A DNA stretch of 64,000 nucleotides, taken from assembly GCF_020184175.1 (NCBI RefSeq), contig NC_065531.1, positions 67,426,604 to 67,490,603 of the forward strand, in the 5' to 3' direction. The first letter of the stretch is position 1. The number at the start of each line of letters is the position of its first letter. A program made the translations under genes and the position numbers. This DNA is from Aphis gossypii. Its lineage: Eukaryota; Arthropoda; Insecta; Hemiptera; Aphididae. This document shows, piece after piece, positions 1-15,200 of this stretch. The notes beneath the pieces are model-generated. The model searched no databases, had not been told where the DNA came from, and was given only the letters and a program-made list of their open reading frames with translations.

Positions 1-3000
1 TTAATTTTACGATAAAAAAATGTGACTGAGGACTGTGGCCTTAAGAAATATACACAAATCTAGAAAGTAAGAAATCTCAGATCAAGTTTTCGCGGGAAAA
101 ACGCAGACGTCTTCGCAGTTATTCGACTGCAGGGCAAAATAATTATTAAAAAATCTTGAAGCTCGTTTTGCTAAAAGTAGATTTGGAGCTTTTAGGTTGG
201 TATATGAAAATGATTCTGAACAGTGAGCAGATACAATTCATCAGCTTTTATTTCTAAGGATATTTAACATAAAATAATTTATTATTTTATAATGTATATT
301 TTATATAAATATAAATATTTTATTTTTCTGTTGGTTATACGATAAGTTGAACTTTTAATAATTAATAATTAATTTTAATATTATATCATTTATTTCTCAT
401 AATAATGTTATTAATTTATATAAATTATAACCAATATTAATAACGTAACGCTTAAATAAATTAATAATATGATAATTATTTTTAAAAAAGTTTTAAGCCT
501 GAACGATTAATATTTTTTAAATTACAACAAAAAGGTAACAATAGTTAGAAGAATAAATATCGTTATTGTTCGTTTAAATATCCAAATTCAGTGAAATTTG
601 AACTTAAAACGCCTAGGTAAGAAAAAATTGTGTCTATTAGAAGGTGTTCGATAATTTTAAATTGCTGTAAGTAAAACTTAAGAAGAAGCATATAATATAT
701 TACATTTTCAAATTTTAGTCATTAGAAAAAAAATATATATGTATTTTCAATTACAAAATAAATTTCAAATTATAGCAATTTTGAATATTTAAATTTGGAA
801 GTTATACTCTTGGCAATTTTAAATTGTTATAAAAACAACTTAATTATATTACACTTCAAAGCTTTTCGTCTGAGGAATATAATTTTGCCCCCCTCCTTCA
901 ATCCGATATCCTGGCTACGTCAATGATTATTATTATTACTTATAATGTTGGTAGGTATTATATACGAGCAGTGTTTGCGACGGTCGACAGCGATACGCAC
1001 ATTACGAGTATATATTATTATGTTTAATAGTATATTAATCTATACATCAACTTTACTGCAAAATGCCAAATGTGGCTAAATTGTAGAGATTTAGAAAACG
1101 AAGAAAATACTTTAGCAGTATTTTTAGTATCTCATTTAAATATAATTATTAATTGCTATATAATATATTATATTAAATTTACTTTGTTTGAGATAAGTTT
1201 TTTTTTAAATTAAAAATAATTTAACTGTAAATAAAGTATTTAGCAGTGTATTTTTAATAAATTCCGCACAACTTTACGCTCAAATCAAACTATAATTTCT
1301 TTAAAATATTAACGTTTGGTAAAAAAAAGAGGTAATACTCTACATTTTATTTTTTATACTTAAATTTTAACAGATTAACACTATTAAAATTACACAGATA
1401 TAAATATGGATTCGAAAATTCTGTTTGTATCTATAGGTATTTCATTTGAATACTTTCTTATCTCACACCCATATTTATTTAGTAATCTATAATATAAATT
1501 AAATATTTAGTTATCATATAGTTTGGAAAATTTAAATCAGTAAACATATTCTGATTCTTGCATTACATTTTTTAATATATTAAATTGTTATGTATTTGTT
1601 AATCATTATTTTTTTAAGATCTTTAAATATATTAATAATATTATCTGCAAAGATGACCTGAAGCTAAAACTACAGTAGTTTTGATTAAATTTTTTAATAT
1701 TTTTGGCGTTCGTGAATTTTTATTTAAATTATTGATGTACATTATATTTTTAGTATAAAACATGCGTTTCAACTCACTATACATTTTAAATTTTAATTGA
1801 ATAAAACACAAATATAAATTTATAAAAGTAAAAAGTAAAAAACTAATATTGTTCAATAAATTAAAACGTAGTATGGTAAATTGTATTAAAATACTTATCA
1901 ATTTATAATTAAATGTCATTATAGTATAACATTATAATAAATCAACTATAAAATAGTTTATTGCTTTAACAAACAGGTATATGAACTCAAATAAGTTGAA
2001 GATGTTAGAAATTCATATTTTTACAATATTTGTTTGTTTTGGAATAAGATAAAATATGTATACCAATGTGTTTTTGTTTATCGTACAAGAAATAGTAAAA
2101 TTATGCTACCTCTGCATTTTCATAACTGTTGCTTCCAAGTTTTTTGTTTTTAATGCATTGACCTACTATAACATTTAAAGAGGTAAATATTTTCTGTGTT
2201 TTATCTTTCGTAGTTTTCAATATTTTTTATTTGGAGATGTTAAACAAAGAATATTGTAGTTTGAAATTAAAAAAAAACGTTCTTTCGTTTAAAATAACAA
2301 GATTCAAATCGGAACGATGTTTTTAGAAATTATAAATTCCTTCTGATTTGGTTTTAGATGTAATACAACATATATATTATAATAGAATAATACATTATAA
2401 AATATTATAAAAACTTGTAGCATATAAGAGAATAAAATTTAGTTTGTAGGTTACTAAGATTTTAGTATTAATTATACTTGAAAATATATATTATATCAAT
2501 ATAATCAGTGTTTTATCTATTTATACTTACACAAATCACAGATTTTGTAAACAATAGGTATCTTTAAAAATTGATTGAACAAAAAAATTTTAATACGATA
2601 ATTTTCTAACCAAGTTCAGGTATTTAACCAGACACCATAAACATGAATGGCCCTTAAAGATCTTCTCAATACCTAATATACAAACATTAATTTTTTTTTC
2701 AGATGATTCAATAATATAAAGTACTTTCACATCTCTCACTGTCCAATTTATATTTTATTAACATGTCAATATTTCATAAAACTTACTTATTTTATACATA
2801 TACTATAATAAATAAATACAAAGTAGGTATTAATATTAAAACAATTTTGTAATTTCGCAATAAAACATTAAATAAAGTACAGCTCTATATACATACTTGT
2901 TTTAAAAAAAAGTAGGAATATGCTAAAATATCAGAGTATAATTTAGCTAGGTGTTCAGTCATCAGCGCTTCCTCCTCCATCTAAAAAAAAAAAGAGCACT

Positions 3001-6000
3001 GAATATAATTTATTATTTTAATATTTTTGATTTAGTGAAATTTAATATGGAATATTTATATAAATATATCGTAGTGAATTTCTTATAATTTTTTGTAAAT
3101 TTTAATATTATAAACATTGATATTGATAAAAAAAAAAAAATAAATATTATGACTCTCGTAAACTTAGGAGCATATTATGAGCATTAGGTAATATGGTTTG
3201 GTTATGCTAATGATATGGCTATATACATATGAAATATATCAAAAAACATTGTTGATTACTTATTGAAAGATAACTCCCGAAATGTATTGATCTTTATTTT
3301 CATCGAGAGAGCTTAATAAGTCGACAACACCAAACAGTTTGTTTACAACACTTCTGTATGTTTACGAAATTTATTCGAGTAAAAACGTTGAGCCCGTTTT
3401 GTTGGACATTGTTAGATCACTAGAGTTTCACTAGAGATTTTGTTATGCTATTAACTTCATTATGACAAAACTAAACATGATAATAATATCTTAAACACAT
3501 GAATTTATTGTATGTTTTGTTAGATAGTGTTAATGCAGTTATATTACATATACTATATAGTTATGAAAGTATACTTATAACGATGAAACAATTTTGTCTA
3601 CAACTGACACATACCCAATCTACAATTTTACCCTGTGAAATTATTTAGGAAATAAATAAGTATAATCAAAATCAATAAAAAATTGTATAATATACCTACA
3701 TTCACATATATTACGTATATATTAATACAAATACGGAGTATCTAGTTACCAGATCAAAAGTGTTTTCAGAAATAAATGAACTTTGTGAAGAGTGACATAT
3801 GCATTATAGTGAAATTTCTATTTAACGAAGTATTATGGGGAACGAAAAAAATTCGTATTATAGAAAAATTTGTTAAATAGAATTAGCGCACGATTAACAA
3901 TAAAAGTCATAGTTCTCAAAAATAATTTATTAAATAGAAAATTTCGTTAAATAGAAGTTTCACTGTATTACAAATATTACCTAGTTCACGATGTAGTTAT
4001 AAATAAAAAAAATATACATAATGCAATATAAACGATAAAATTATTATTAAAATAAATGTTATCATGTTCTTTAAAATCAGAATTTCCCATCCCTTAAATC
4101 GACAGTCTCTTAACCAATAATTTCCACGGATCCATTAATTCACAAATTATTGCCTTTGCTCTCAAATACATATAGTAAAGTTTCGTGGGCGATGTTATAA
4201 AACGTTACGTATCGCTGTACTCTCATTAAGTATATTATAAGAACGAGCCTATTAATCATATTATGTTGAATCTAACTTAATGATGACCCTAAATTCTAAC
4301 CTATGTGTAGTCTTATAAATTAATGAATTAGCTCTTATTGTTCAATTTATGTTATAATATAAACTTTTACTTAAGTTTTTTCAATATACTTAACCAATTT
4401 TTCTATTTTTTTAACCAAAATTTTAATGTTAAATTAAAAAAATATATTAGATCTCGCTTCTTTTAAATACGAGTAGTAGGTTTCAAGTGTATTTAATCAT
4501 GAATCTGTTAAATTTGAATATTATAAGTATTATATTTTAATTAAATGTTTTATTTAATTAATTTAGAATATTTGATTATTTTTACATGATACTAATTATA
4601 TAATAATATTATAGCTATAAATTATAATACAACATAAACTTTAACTCATTACTCATTAGGCGTGTATGTTTGATGGCAACGAATTGACGAATTATATTAT
4701 ATTGAGCCATTTTTAGTAAAAATAAAAAAAACCAAATCTAACACCCATTCTCATAATTTGTAATAACTACTATTGCTATTCTCATAAATCATAAATTAAC
4801 AGCTCCGATGAAAATATATTCAGGGTAATTTTCAGAAATCTTTTAAGATTCTTTCGGACAAATACATTATCTAGAAAATTCCTAAAAGTATAAAAATTTT
4901 TAAAAAAAAGAAATGTTAGATTTTTTCCAATAGAATAAAAAAATGGCCTATTAATATTTTTTTATTTTTTTACTATCGTAATACTATAAAATAAAATGTT
5001 TGATAGTTTCATCTTGTGTATTAAGTAAAATAACATTTAAAATAAAATAATAACAAAGATAATAATTATCTAATCGGGTCGCACAAAATTGCAGAAAATA
5101 ACTTCTTAGTTCTTACAATGTTTTTTTTTTTTTTTTTTAATACTACAATGATAATAACATTCAATATTAAATTACATTTATAGTTTTATCCGTATATTTA
5201 TAAAAAAATACCATGTAAAATACAACGTATCGTAACCATACAAAATGTACACCCTGCAGACTTTTCTCAGTTAGTAAAAGAAGAAGTGATGAAGAAAGAA
5301 AGTACCTATATGATTGTAAAATGTTTTGAATAATTTTTTATTTTTTTGAAATATTTCATAAAAAAATAGCATTGTTTACTAACATCAAACATAAAACGCA
5401 TCACGTTGTAATATTCTACAAATGCTAAATTAATAAATCGGTAATCAACATAGTTTGAATTAGAGCATGTACTGGCTTATACTTAACTCCGATAATAACG
5501 AAAATAAATATTAAATATAATTTTAAAATAAATATCTACTATAATAAAATAATATAATAGTATTTTACTAAAAATAATTAGTTTAAAATCCTCATAAATT
5601 GTAAAGTCTTTAAAAGCTATCTGTGTATAATTTATAAATTTATAATTGATAGTGGATCTACCTGTAATACACTTTATGTTTCATACATCTAAAAAAAATT
5701 GTGTTCTAAGAAAATGAAACATAGTTATAAAACCAATATCCTTCTCATCCTGCTAAGAATCTTAAATTTTAAGTTTAACTTTGAGTTAATTATGTTTTCT
5801 TGATTTTAGTTACATGTTATTTCGTATAACAAACATTAGATACCGTATGCACAGCTAAAACGGTATTATATAACTAGAACAAAGTAAATTAAAATCGTTT
5901 TCTTACACAATTTTAATTATAATATATTTTTTTTCAGAATTAAATTCAATAGTATAAAGTTTACAAGCTATGTATAACATATAAAATATAAACTCAAATA

Positions 6001-9000
6001 GAGTTTCAAATTTAATTTCAGATATTATGTATTTTTAATTGATATTGAAATAGAAAAAAATACATTCAACATTTTCCATTTTAACAATAAATGCGTGTTT
6101 GAAATTATGAAGGTTAAATAATAATTTCTTAGCAAGAAAATATATAATTTTTTTAATTAAATAATGTTTAAATGTATTTAAAATCTAAAAATGAATGTTT
6201 ATAATATAAGAAAATCACCCGGGATTAAAATGTCTTAAAATTCAACAACTCTGGTCAACAATATTTCAATGAACAAAATCAATCAGTTTATTATTTGCAT
6301 TAACTGTGGTGATTTCAAATCTTATTTAATAATTGATTTGGATCCTTGCTATCATTGAAAAAAATCTGCCACTTTAAGTTAGTTTAATTTATATTATTAT
6401 TATTATTATTATTTTGATGAGAAAAACAAATTCAGCATAGATTAATAAAACCATTTTCAATAAATTAGTTCTAAAAAAAATATTTTAAATTAAAATCAAT
6501 TTTAATGTACAATAGTTTTATATCAAATATCAATATTCAGTAACATTTAGTATACACCAAATTATGTATTCGTTAATTTTAATAAAATGTACATACAATA
6601 AAACACGTAAAAAGTTAAAAGTAAAGGTGTTTTTTGTAAAACTAGTAATAGTATAGAATTTAAATTACACAGATGCAAGTATCGCGATCGTACATATATC
6701 TTTATACAAGAATTATTGTTTATTTAATGTAAACAATATTATACAGTATTACGATAATAAAATGATAAAAATGATTGTTCTGTAATTTATTTATTTAAAT
6801 TATGTGATAATTTTTTTTTTAAATACTATATAAATATTAACTATTTATCACCTTTTCTATCACTATTTTAAACATTGATGTTTACTGTTTAAAATATACT
6901 CAAATTATGATTTGAGCACAAGGAGTTTTTAAATGTGCCTATTAGACTTTTTAAGTATCTTAAGTACCAATATACATATAAAATATCAGTTAAAGTAAAG
7001 AGTTCCAATATAGTTTCCTACCATTTCGAAAAAATAAAAATATCACGAAACACACTGTATATAAAAAATTATATATTTAATTTCGAGGAGTAAACATGAG
7101 GTAGATAAGAAAATTGTTGAAGGTTATGGGTGTGACTTATGTTTTACATTTTTTATTCAAATAAACCGTGCTGTAACATATGTATTGTATAAATACTGTG
7201 TATTTATTTCATTTTAACAATTTATTATGGGTTTAATAAACAATTTTACAAGTATTATTTAAAAATATTTTATCAAATAATATTAAAGTTTTTATATTGC
7301 TATGATCAACATAATTTACTTGAACTGTGCAGTACAACGATCAATTGTTATACATAACAATTTATTATTATCGTTTATATTAGCATCTTCTATTTATTTG
7401 TATATACAAAGTAAATCATGTTTACATTAAAAATTTGAACGATTTTATTATTTTTTTATACATTTGATCACACAAATATTATGGTTTTGTGAATTTTATT
7501 ACAGATTAAAGAGTTAATTCTATACCTATTTTAAAACACAGTCAGCGTAAAAAGTTCAAGTAAAATATAATAATAATAAACAAACAAACAAAAATCGAGA
7601 CTTTGGTGAATTGTTAGGTTTAAGAACTGCAGCGACTTCAAAACGTATACAAACGAATAGCAGTGTACAATAAAATTGCAGGCTCGACAACACCGAAAAC
7701 GATTTTTAAGTTAACCATGCACGTAATACATGAACGACCGTTTAATTATGTTAATCGTATAGACATGTCAGTGTAAGTCTGCAGGTTTCTTAAATTTTAG
7801 TTTTATAAAAATTTGATATGAACCGATATTATGTTGTTGAACAAAATAAAAAAATATCTAAAGGACTCGGATGATTTTTTGGAGACCAAGTCAAATAGAA
7901 GGAAATAATGTATACATTTACGATATAATTGCAAATAGCATATTACAGTAATATTAAATCGAAATAATCTAAATTATATACATCATTATTTTTTCACATC
8001 ACTCATGAGTCATGATATATTATCCATAACAACCATCACATTGACATTTATATTATTGCTAATAATACGTACACTATTCATCCTTATATTATATAATACA
8101 TTTGATACTAAAATATTATTGAACAATAGCGAACGCAGGATTTTAGTTCGATTATGGTTTTTACCTAAAACTAATTATAGGCATGTTTTAGATATCATCT
8201 CCATAACACCTCTTCGAACTAAATTAATTATGAATATTTATAATAATAAATAGCTCCAACATTAAAATTCGAAAATTATTTAAAATTTTTATTCTAATCT
8301 TTACTCTAATATATTTTCCTTTATTTAAAAAATAACATTTTAAAATTTATAATTAGGTATAAGATTCCTCTATCTCCAAAAGTAAGTTTATCAATGTATG
8401 TTTTATGTCCAAACTTATAATTGGATTAATATCCTATCTTTATTTACTGAGATTATTGAATTTTTATGTCTCTTAATACCAACCGAGTTCTTGTCCAACA
8501 TTCTCAATTTTAATTCATCCTACTTCTCATGGCCATAATATTACAATAAATTCCATCCATTGGTAGACCCTTTCGTAAATATAACAGATTAAATAATTTT
8601 AATTTGTTTTATACAAAACATTTTGATTATATCATACAAATGCCATATAACATATATATATATTGTCTTTTGATGATACAAACTTTTGCTTTTAAACAAT
8701 TCCTCGACCTTTTATTGTAAATTATTTAGATTTAGAGAATATTACAAATTGAATTTACCTAATTCAACATTTGAAAGAGTAGTTTTTCAATTAATAAAAT
8801 GTTTATATTAAAACTATAATAATCTTTAAAAATGTTTTTACAAAAATATGTATAATAGATTTAATATTGGATCTAGTATTAATTATATCTTACTATTCTT
8901 ATAAATAAGAAGTATAATTGATACACTAATATCAATTAGTAAAATATTTAATAAACTATTATAATAGCCCTCCCATATCTCTAATATCATCATGATACGA

Positions 9001-9300
9001 TATAATTATTATGTATAATTTTTTAGAAAAATTATCTGCTAAATAATTAATAATAATAAAAGAGATTGTGATTTGAAAAACAGAAGTTTGTATTTTCACA
9101 AAGCATTCCTTAAGTAGTACTTACTAAACCAATTTCCAAAGAAAAAATTCTTATATTATCTACACCATGGTTATATGTATTGTGATCTACAAAATGTATA
9201 GATAAAATATTAATTATTCCGTAAAAAAAATTACAATAGATAGTATTTTATATATACATATTTTTTTTTTTTTTTTGTAATATTGATTGAAAGTTTTAAA
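1..9300. other. AT-rich gene-free stretch
   Basis: No reading frame here resembles a known protein, and all open frames are short and hydrophobic or AT-driven. The stretch holds homopolymer runs, an ATT microsatellite near 6,394-6,413, a Tigger-like MITE (3,807-3,965) and a GC-richer scrap at about 886-925 that looks like the end of a degraded transposon. One isolated splice-acceptor-plus-short-frame on the minus strand (2,955-2,980) is treated as a finding only. It could be intergenic DNA or part of a giant intron; the sequence does not decide. Confidence 0.6.
3807..3965. mobile_element. Tigger/pogo-like MITE (159 bp)
   Basis: The two ends are inverted copies: the left reads tagtgaaatttctatttaac and the right, in reverse complement, reads cagtgaaacttctatttaac, both continuing with gaa. 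The element is flanked on both sides by TA (3,805-3,806 and 3,966-3,967), the target duplication of Tc1/mariner/pogo elements. The 'CAGTG-AAC-TCTATTTAACGAA' style end is known from Tigger/pogo families. There is no coding capacity, so it is non-autonomous. The first base of the left end (t for c) appears mutated. Confidence 0.7.
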
Positions 9301-9399
9301 CGTCATAAATATTTCAAACGAGCGATGGTCTTGTTAAATTTCAACAATGGTAATAATTGATAAAACTACTCGGTTTATCGATTACCGCTATGACGGCAA

Positions 9400-12210
9400 A
9401 TAAGATTTTGCTCGTAGGAGATAGAAATTTCAGGGAGGGAGAGTTAGAACTCTAGGATCCTACCCCTCCGTACACCCCGCTGATGTTGAATATTCTATAA
9501 TGTACCTACTAACCTTCTAACCTATATATTATATACTATATATACTATTTATTCGCGCAATACAACTAATATAATATTATTTACGCCGCTATTAATGATG
9601 AATTAAAATATATATTATATTGCCACGGAGTACTGCAGATGACCTCGTCGACTATACAAATATACGCGGTAACTGCACAACTATTTAGAAGGGGCCGTCC
9701 CTCGTCTGAACGCGTATATTTGCAGAGCATATACTTTATATTAGTGGCGGAAAACGGCGATAAATATTGTATATTCGGTATCAACAATGATATAGTATTT
9801 AACAATAATAATAATAACAACATATTATTATAAACATATTATTGTTATAATATATATATAAGGGACGTATAATAAACGTCACCCTCCACCCACACACCCA
9901 CACACACACACACATACACCCACTCGCACACTCGTCGGGAAATTTCTGTTCGAGCCACTGCTGTAGCCACGCGGTAATTCGAATAACATAAAGCTGAATA
10001 AAAGTTTGTCGCTAAGACCGTGTCTGTGTACGCCGCCGAATGTATACAACCACCGCCGCCGTTCGTTACAATATATGCACCACAGCTTGTGTGGCGTGCG
10101 TGCGTGCGTGTTATATTTATGTTTGTGTATACGTCTGCAGCTCAAATATTAAAACAAAATAACGGCGAACCGTCATCAAGCGATCCAGAGGGGCGGCCAT
10201 ATTGTTTTCGTTTTTACGTGTTTATTTAGGAATTATGAATTATTCGTTCGTCTTATTTGTTTATGCCGCTTCGTCCTCCTTTTCGTGTTCTCCGCCGTCG
10301 CCGCGCCGCAACCGTCGTCGTCATCGTCGTCGTCGTCGTCGTACAGCCGCGATACTACTACCGTCATGCTATGCGTTGTCGTCCTTTTCCTCGTCTATTT
10401 CTCTCTTCTATACGCATTACTCTGTCTATAGTCTCTCGAGTCTGTCGAGTTCCTCTCGGCGGGCATCCATCCGCGCGCCGTGTGTTTATCTAAGCCACCA
10501 CCGCCGCCACCGCCGCCACCGATGCCGCTGCCTCCAACCCTTCTCTGCAGCGTCGGTGCAGCAGTATATTATATCGCTGCACTCCGTCACTCGCTGCCAC
10601 CGCGGCGGTTGCACGGGGTGTTACACAAATTTGTCGACACGTTTGTATTGTGTCTCTGAAGTCGGAGAAATTTAAACGTTCTCGTCTTCAACGATATACT
10701 AACGGCAAATACATATAATATAGACGCGGTATACCCGTCGTCGACGGCACGCTCGGCTTTTTTTTTTTTTAAGGATCTTGCAGGGGGCACTGGGGGAGGT
10801 AAATTAATTTTTGACTATTCTCAGACCACGCCGTCATAACGTTCTTGAATTTACCGTCAGATGCTATGTAGTTATAGCTATAAATTATACGTATATTATA
10901 TCATTAATTGGGTAATCTAAAATAATTAGTTATTAATAATACCTTGGCGTAAATCACCCAGTAATGGCGTTAAACGTGTTTTAATTGCTTTATGTTTTAT
11001 TGTTATCAATCATAAAAAATTAAAAATAACACAGAAAAACGTATCGAAAACATAAATTTTTATTTTAACAATTCATGATGAGAAATCAATAAATAAAAAT
11101 AAACTAAAGAGGGTGGTGAGTGAACCCCCCCTCCCCTATGAGCACGCCCATTCACAGCGCAATACACGTATTACATTGTATATATTAAAATAATATGATT
11201 ACCATTAACCATATGTCCAAATACGTGCCGTTTTAAATGGAACTGTCTCTATTTTTTTAGCACCATGTTACTTACTAGCCCAGACAAACTTCAAATAATG
11301 AGACGCTTTACGTACTATTTTTTATAAGATAATTCTGTTGTCTACATATTTTTATTATATACATAAATATATGCACAAAAGAAAAAAATTGAAGTAATTA
11401 CGTAATTTTTACAGTTTCATATTGAATGATTTAAATCAAATATTTTAGTTATAATAAACTACAGTTTTTGAACGTCGATCGACTGCAAAATAACAACCAA
11501 CAATTGTCAGCGATAAACATAAGACGTACATTGGCGTATTACATCACAGTGACCTGCACGACCGTCACCCTGCCTAACCTCATCTAACAGTCAAACATTA
11601 TCTCCAAATTATCTTTTAAAACATAAAAATTATTGTACAATTTTCACAGGTATTTTTTTTAAAGTTATGCCAAGACTGTTTGTCGTCTTTTTTTTTAAAC
11701 AACATGATCACCCTAACCCATATCACCACTATTTTATGTCGCATTATAATAATTATTGTTATCAGCAGCTCGGCGTCATCGTTATAAGGCTTTATATTAT
11801 AATCATTTTATTGTAATGTGCATCACATGTTTACACGTGAAGGCGTCATGTGGTCGTGTGAATTTTTTTTTATTATTACGGATCTACTTCCGTTTTTCTG
11901 TTATTATTAATGCGGCCTTTTATATGCAATGTATTTATATGTCCCATATCATTTGACGTCCTTCCGCTGCAGCTTATAAGCTACTACACTTATGAAAGTT
12001 TGCACGAAACCGTGGCGCATAGCCATGACGTAAATGAAGCATCAGATACTCGGTACATGAACGTTTGGCGGCTAGTGAATGCGTCGTTTTTTGCGAACTG
12101 AATGTATATTTCATAATATACTTTACATGCTCGCATGTAGACAATGAATAACTGCGTAAATTTATAACTCCGTGAAAACTAAATAATCCAAACTGAAAAC
12201 GAGTTTTCAT
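9400..12210. promoter_or_regulatory. GC/CpG-rich island, candidate promoter or 5' exon region
   Basis: Against the AT-rich background this stretch is clearly richer in G, C and CpG. It has a (CA)n run near 9,898-9,914, GCGT repeats near 10,096-10,109, a CGT-triplet run at about 10,313-10,341 and CCGCCA repeats at about 10,497-10,520. The longest open frame (plus, 10,202-10,675, 157 codons) is Ser/Arg/Tyr low-complexity generated by these triplets and has no recognisable domain, so I do not call it a gene. Such islands in arthropods often mark promoters and 5' UTR exons of large regulatory genes. Whether a transcript starts here, and on which strand, cannot be read from sequence. Degraded transposon ends also occur at about 9,430-9,485 and 10,775-11,155. 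Confidence 0.4.
10313..10341. repeat. CGT/CAT triplet microsatellite
   Basis: Near-uninterrupted CGT triplets with one CAT inside the GC-rich island. It encodes Arg or Ser/Val runs depending on frame, which explains the low-complexity open frames over it. Confidence 0.85.
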
Positions 12211-15200
12211 TAACTTTCTGTGTATACAGAATGAATATTATGTATGTTTTAAAATACTTACTCGTGTAGCGTATAATAATAACGACGATAACATTATTTA
12301 TTTATTTTTTGTTGAAATTCAAACAGTATAATACATGTTAACAAATATTGAACAAACATCCTCTAAAAACTGAGCTTGTGTTTAAGGATGATATTAAAAT
12401 GTATACATACACTTTTGATTCATCTTTTAATAGAAGGTATAAGAAACGATGAGATATTAAGTACAAAAAATGTAATGAAGGAATGTTATGTGGTATCAGT
12501 GGTAGTGCTGTGGCTGGGAGAGGGTGTTTTTATACATTTAATGAGTAACAATTATCTAGCAAAAGAAAAGTGTTTTTCAGATTGGTTTAAGTGTTTAACC
12601 AAGCTTAATCAAAAATTCAGAACCATTTGTATTTTTATCGATATTTCTCGAGGAATTAAAGGTTTATCACTTATAAGTATAAACTATCAACTGCTTTGTT
12701 TGAATTTTCCTTATAACTAATAAACTATTTAAATATGAATAAAATATATCGCTTAAATCATGTATATTATATTAACACTAATAATACTCATTGAAAATCG
12801 AATAATACTAGAAGATATACTTTAATATAAAGAATATAAAAACCATGATAAACACACTTTTATGACATTAATATTTAAACTTATGAAGTAATTTATTGAT
12901 TTAATTAATTATAATTAGTCCATCTACAATATTATATCAGAATGCCTAGTCAGTTTAATCATACATTAATCTAAAATATGAATAATCTAGTGGTTTAATT
13001 TCAATATAAATAAAAAATAATAATATACATATAATACTTAATTTATAAGCAGTTAAAATAGCATTCAACAAAATAAATATATTGAATATTTGATAAATGA
13101 TTAGTAAAATATGCATTTTCTTTTAAAAACCTATATAAAGAAAATAAAAACTTGATTAACTTTGTTTTACAACAGTGTATGCCATATGACATTATTATAT
13201 ATTGATTATTGGTAAATACGCAATGGTATGTTATTATTTATTTTTATATTATTATGAAATATTATGATAGCCATGACAAGTTTTTAGTTTATATAATACA
13301 CTATAACCTACATTATGCAAATTATACAATAAAACTGTATAATAAATGGTGTATTTGCTGAACACCATGGTCCATAAGACCAAAATATTTAAATGTTATA
13401 AATCAAGAGATGATATTTCGATATTATATTACATTATTACCTATATTTTTATAATAACTATTAGAGTTTATAAAATGAATATGAAATAATTAATTGTTTA
13501 AATGCTCTATTGAAACTATAGTTAATTAAACATTAAACATAGATACCAATTTAATTGAATTTATGAATGGCCAATCACTCTGACCTTGGATCATTCAATT
13601 GGATGTTGACAATGTTTTCTAACATACATTTTATTAACCTATGTTATTATACTATCAATAATTTAAAGTTCAATATGTTATATAACTTTAACTTTATAAA
13701 TTCAGATGTGTAGATGCGTATTGTATAAATATGTTTGTGTATATGAATAGTGCAATACAATAATTTATCTATAGACTATATAAAATATTTATAGAAATAT
13801 TTAATAGAAATCAACTTATTAAAAAAATACGCGAATCATTAAAATATTGAGAACAAATACACAAGTTTTATTATAAAAAAAAAAAAAACATAGAATTTTT
13901 TAATATATCACCTTAATTTAACAGTTAAGCAGTACAATAAAATGTTTAACTAACGGACGTTATAATTATTTGTGTACCGGAACGTATTACATATACCTAC
14001 TATTAAATATAAATGTACTTTCTTAAATTTACTTAAAATTAAATGTTTTAATTTACTACTTTATCGTTGGGGGAATTAATTGCATACGTGGTTTCCAAAG
14101 CCCCTAACATTTTTTATTCTTTAGAGATAATATAAAATGCCCATTTGCATTACATGTCATTCTCTTTTGTGCAATAAGTAGAGGAAAACAAATATAGGGA
14201 TTAGTTGATGACACTCATACTTAAAAGAAAGAAGATCAAACGAGAAAATTAAACTATGCTATAAACAGTCCTTTGTGTAAAATATGTGACACTCATTATG
14301 AATCAAGTGTTCAATTGTGTTTCTATGAGGCTTATTAAATCAAAGGCAAAAACCACAGATCTACTTAAAAGTCAAAATCCAACGAAGAATAAAGTACATA
14401 TTGAACGAAATTGCCAACTAAAATAGTAAATAACTTGTTTATACTTATACTAAATCTAAAATAGTTTATTATCGTTCCTAAATAAAAATCTATTTTAAAA
14501 ATATTATTATGTCAATACGCCTATGTTTTTTTATTTTGTTCTTTTAATTATAACAAGTAAACAGTTTAGTATAAACAATGCCATCACGACTAAAGCTGAA
14601 CAATAAAATAATAAACAATGCGAACAGATACACTTGTATATATTTAAATGAATTAAATGATGATGTAAGAAATGGAAAGGAAATCGTTATTTTAAACTAT
14701 AACTCTCGTCTCTTTGGATCGCATTTGATATTTACATTAGAAATTTAAAATAACTAACAATCATCAAATGTAGTACCATTAATTTTAACAATATAGCTCA
14801 ATATCTTAATAATAAACATGAAATGAAAGAATTTATTTATTTTATTTTGTTAATATTAAAAATAAATTACTCTTTTTAACTAAATCTCTTAGGTTTTGTA
14901 TTTTTTAACCCTTTCAGTCCTTTCAAATTATAATTGGAGATAGATAGCAATTTTTAGTAAAAAGCTTTTTTCCTTAAAATTCTACCAGGTTTTATTATTT
15001 ATCGCAATAGTTATTTTTTTTAATTTTATAAAAAAAAAATATTGTTGATAACGAAATAATAATTTTTCACCATTTCTATTTTACTTAAAATCCTTATACT
15101 AACGAGTAGAAATATTAAATTAGAAAAAACCTTTAGAAAAAAAATTGTACATCAATACGTTTACTAAAACAAATATTACAAATATTATTATTTAGTAGGT

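Noticed and set aside
8005..8253. 82-codon frame with hydrophobic N-terminus
   Set aside because: Looks like a small membrane protein, but Ile/Leu/Thr-rich frames are expected in DNA this AT-rich; nothing else supports a gene.
10202..10675. 157-codon open frame in the GC-rich island
   Set aside because: Ser/Arg/Tyr low complexity arising from triplet repeats; overlapping frames on both strands are equally open, and no domain or splice structure is visible.
12376..12720. 114-codon open frame
   Set aside because: No recognisable motif, AT-driven hydrophobic composition and no supporting splice or promoter context; could be a chance frame.
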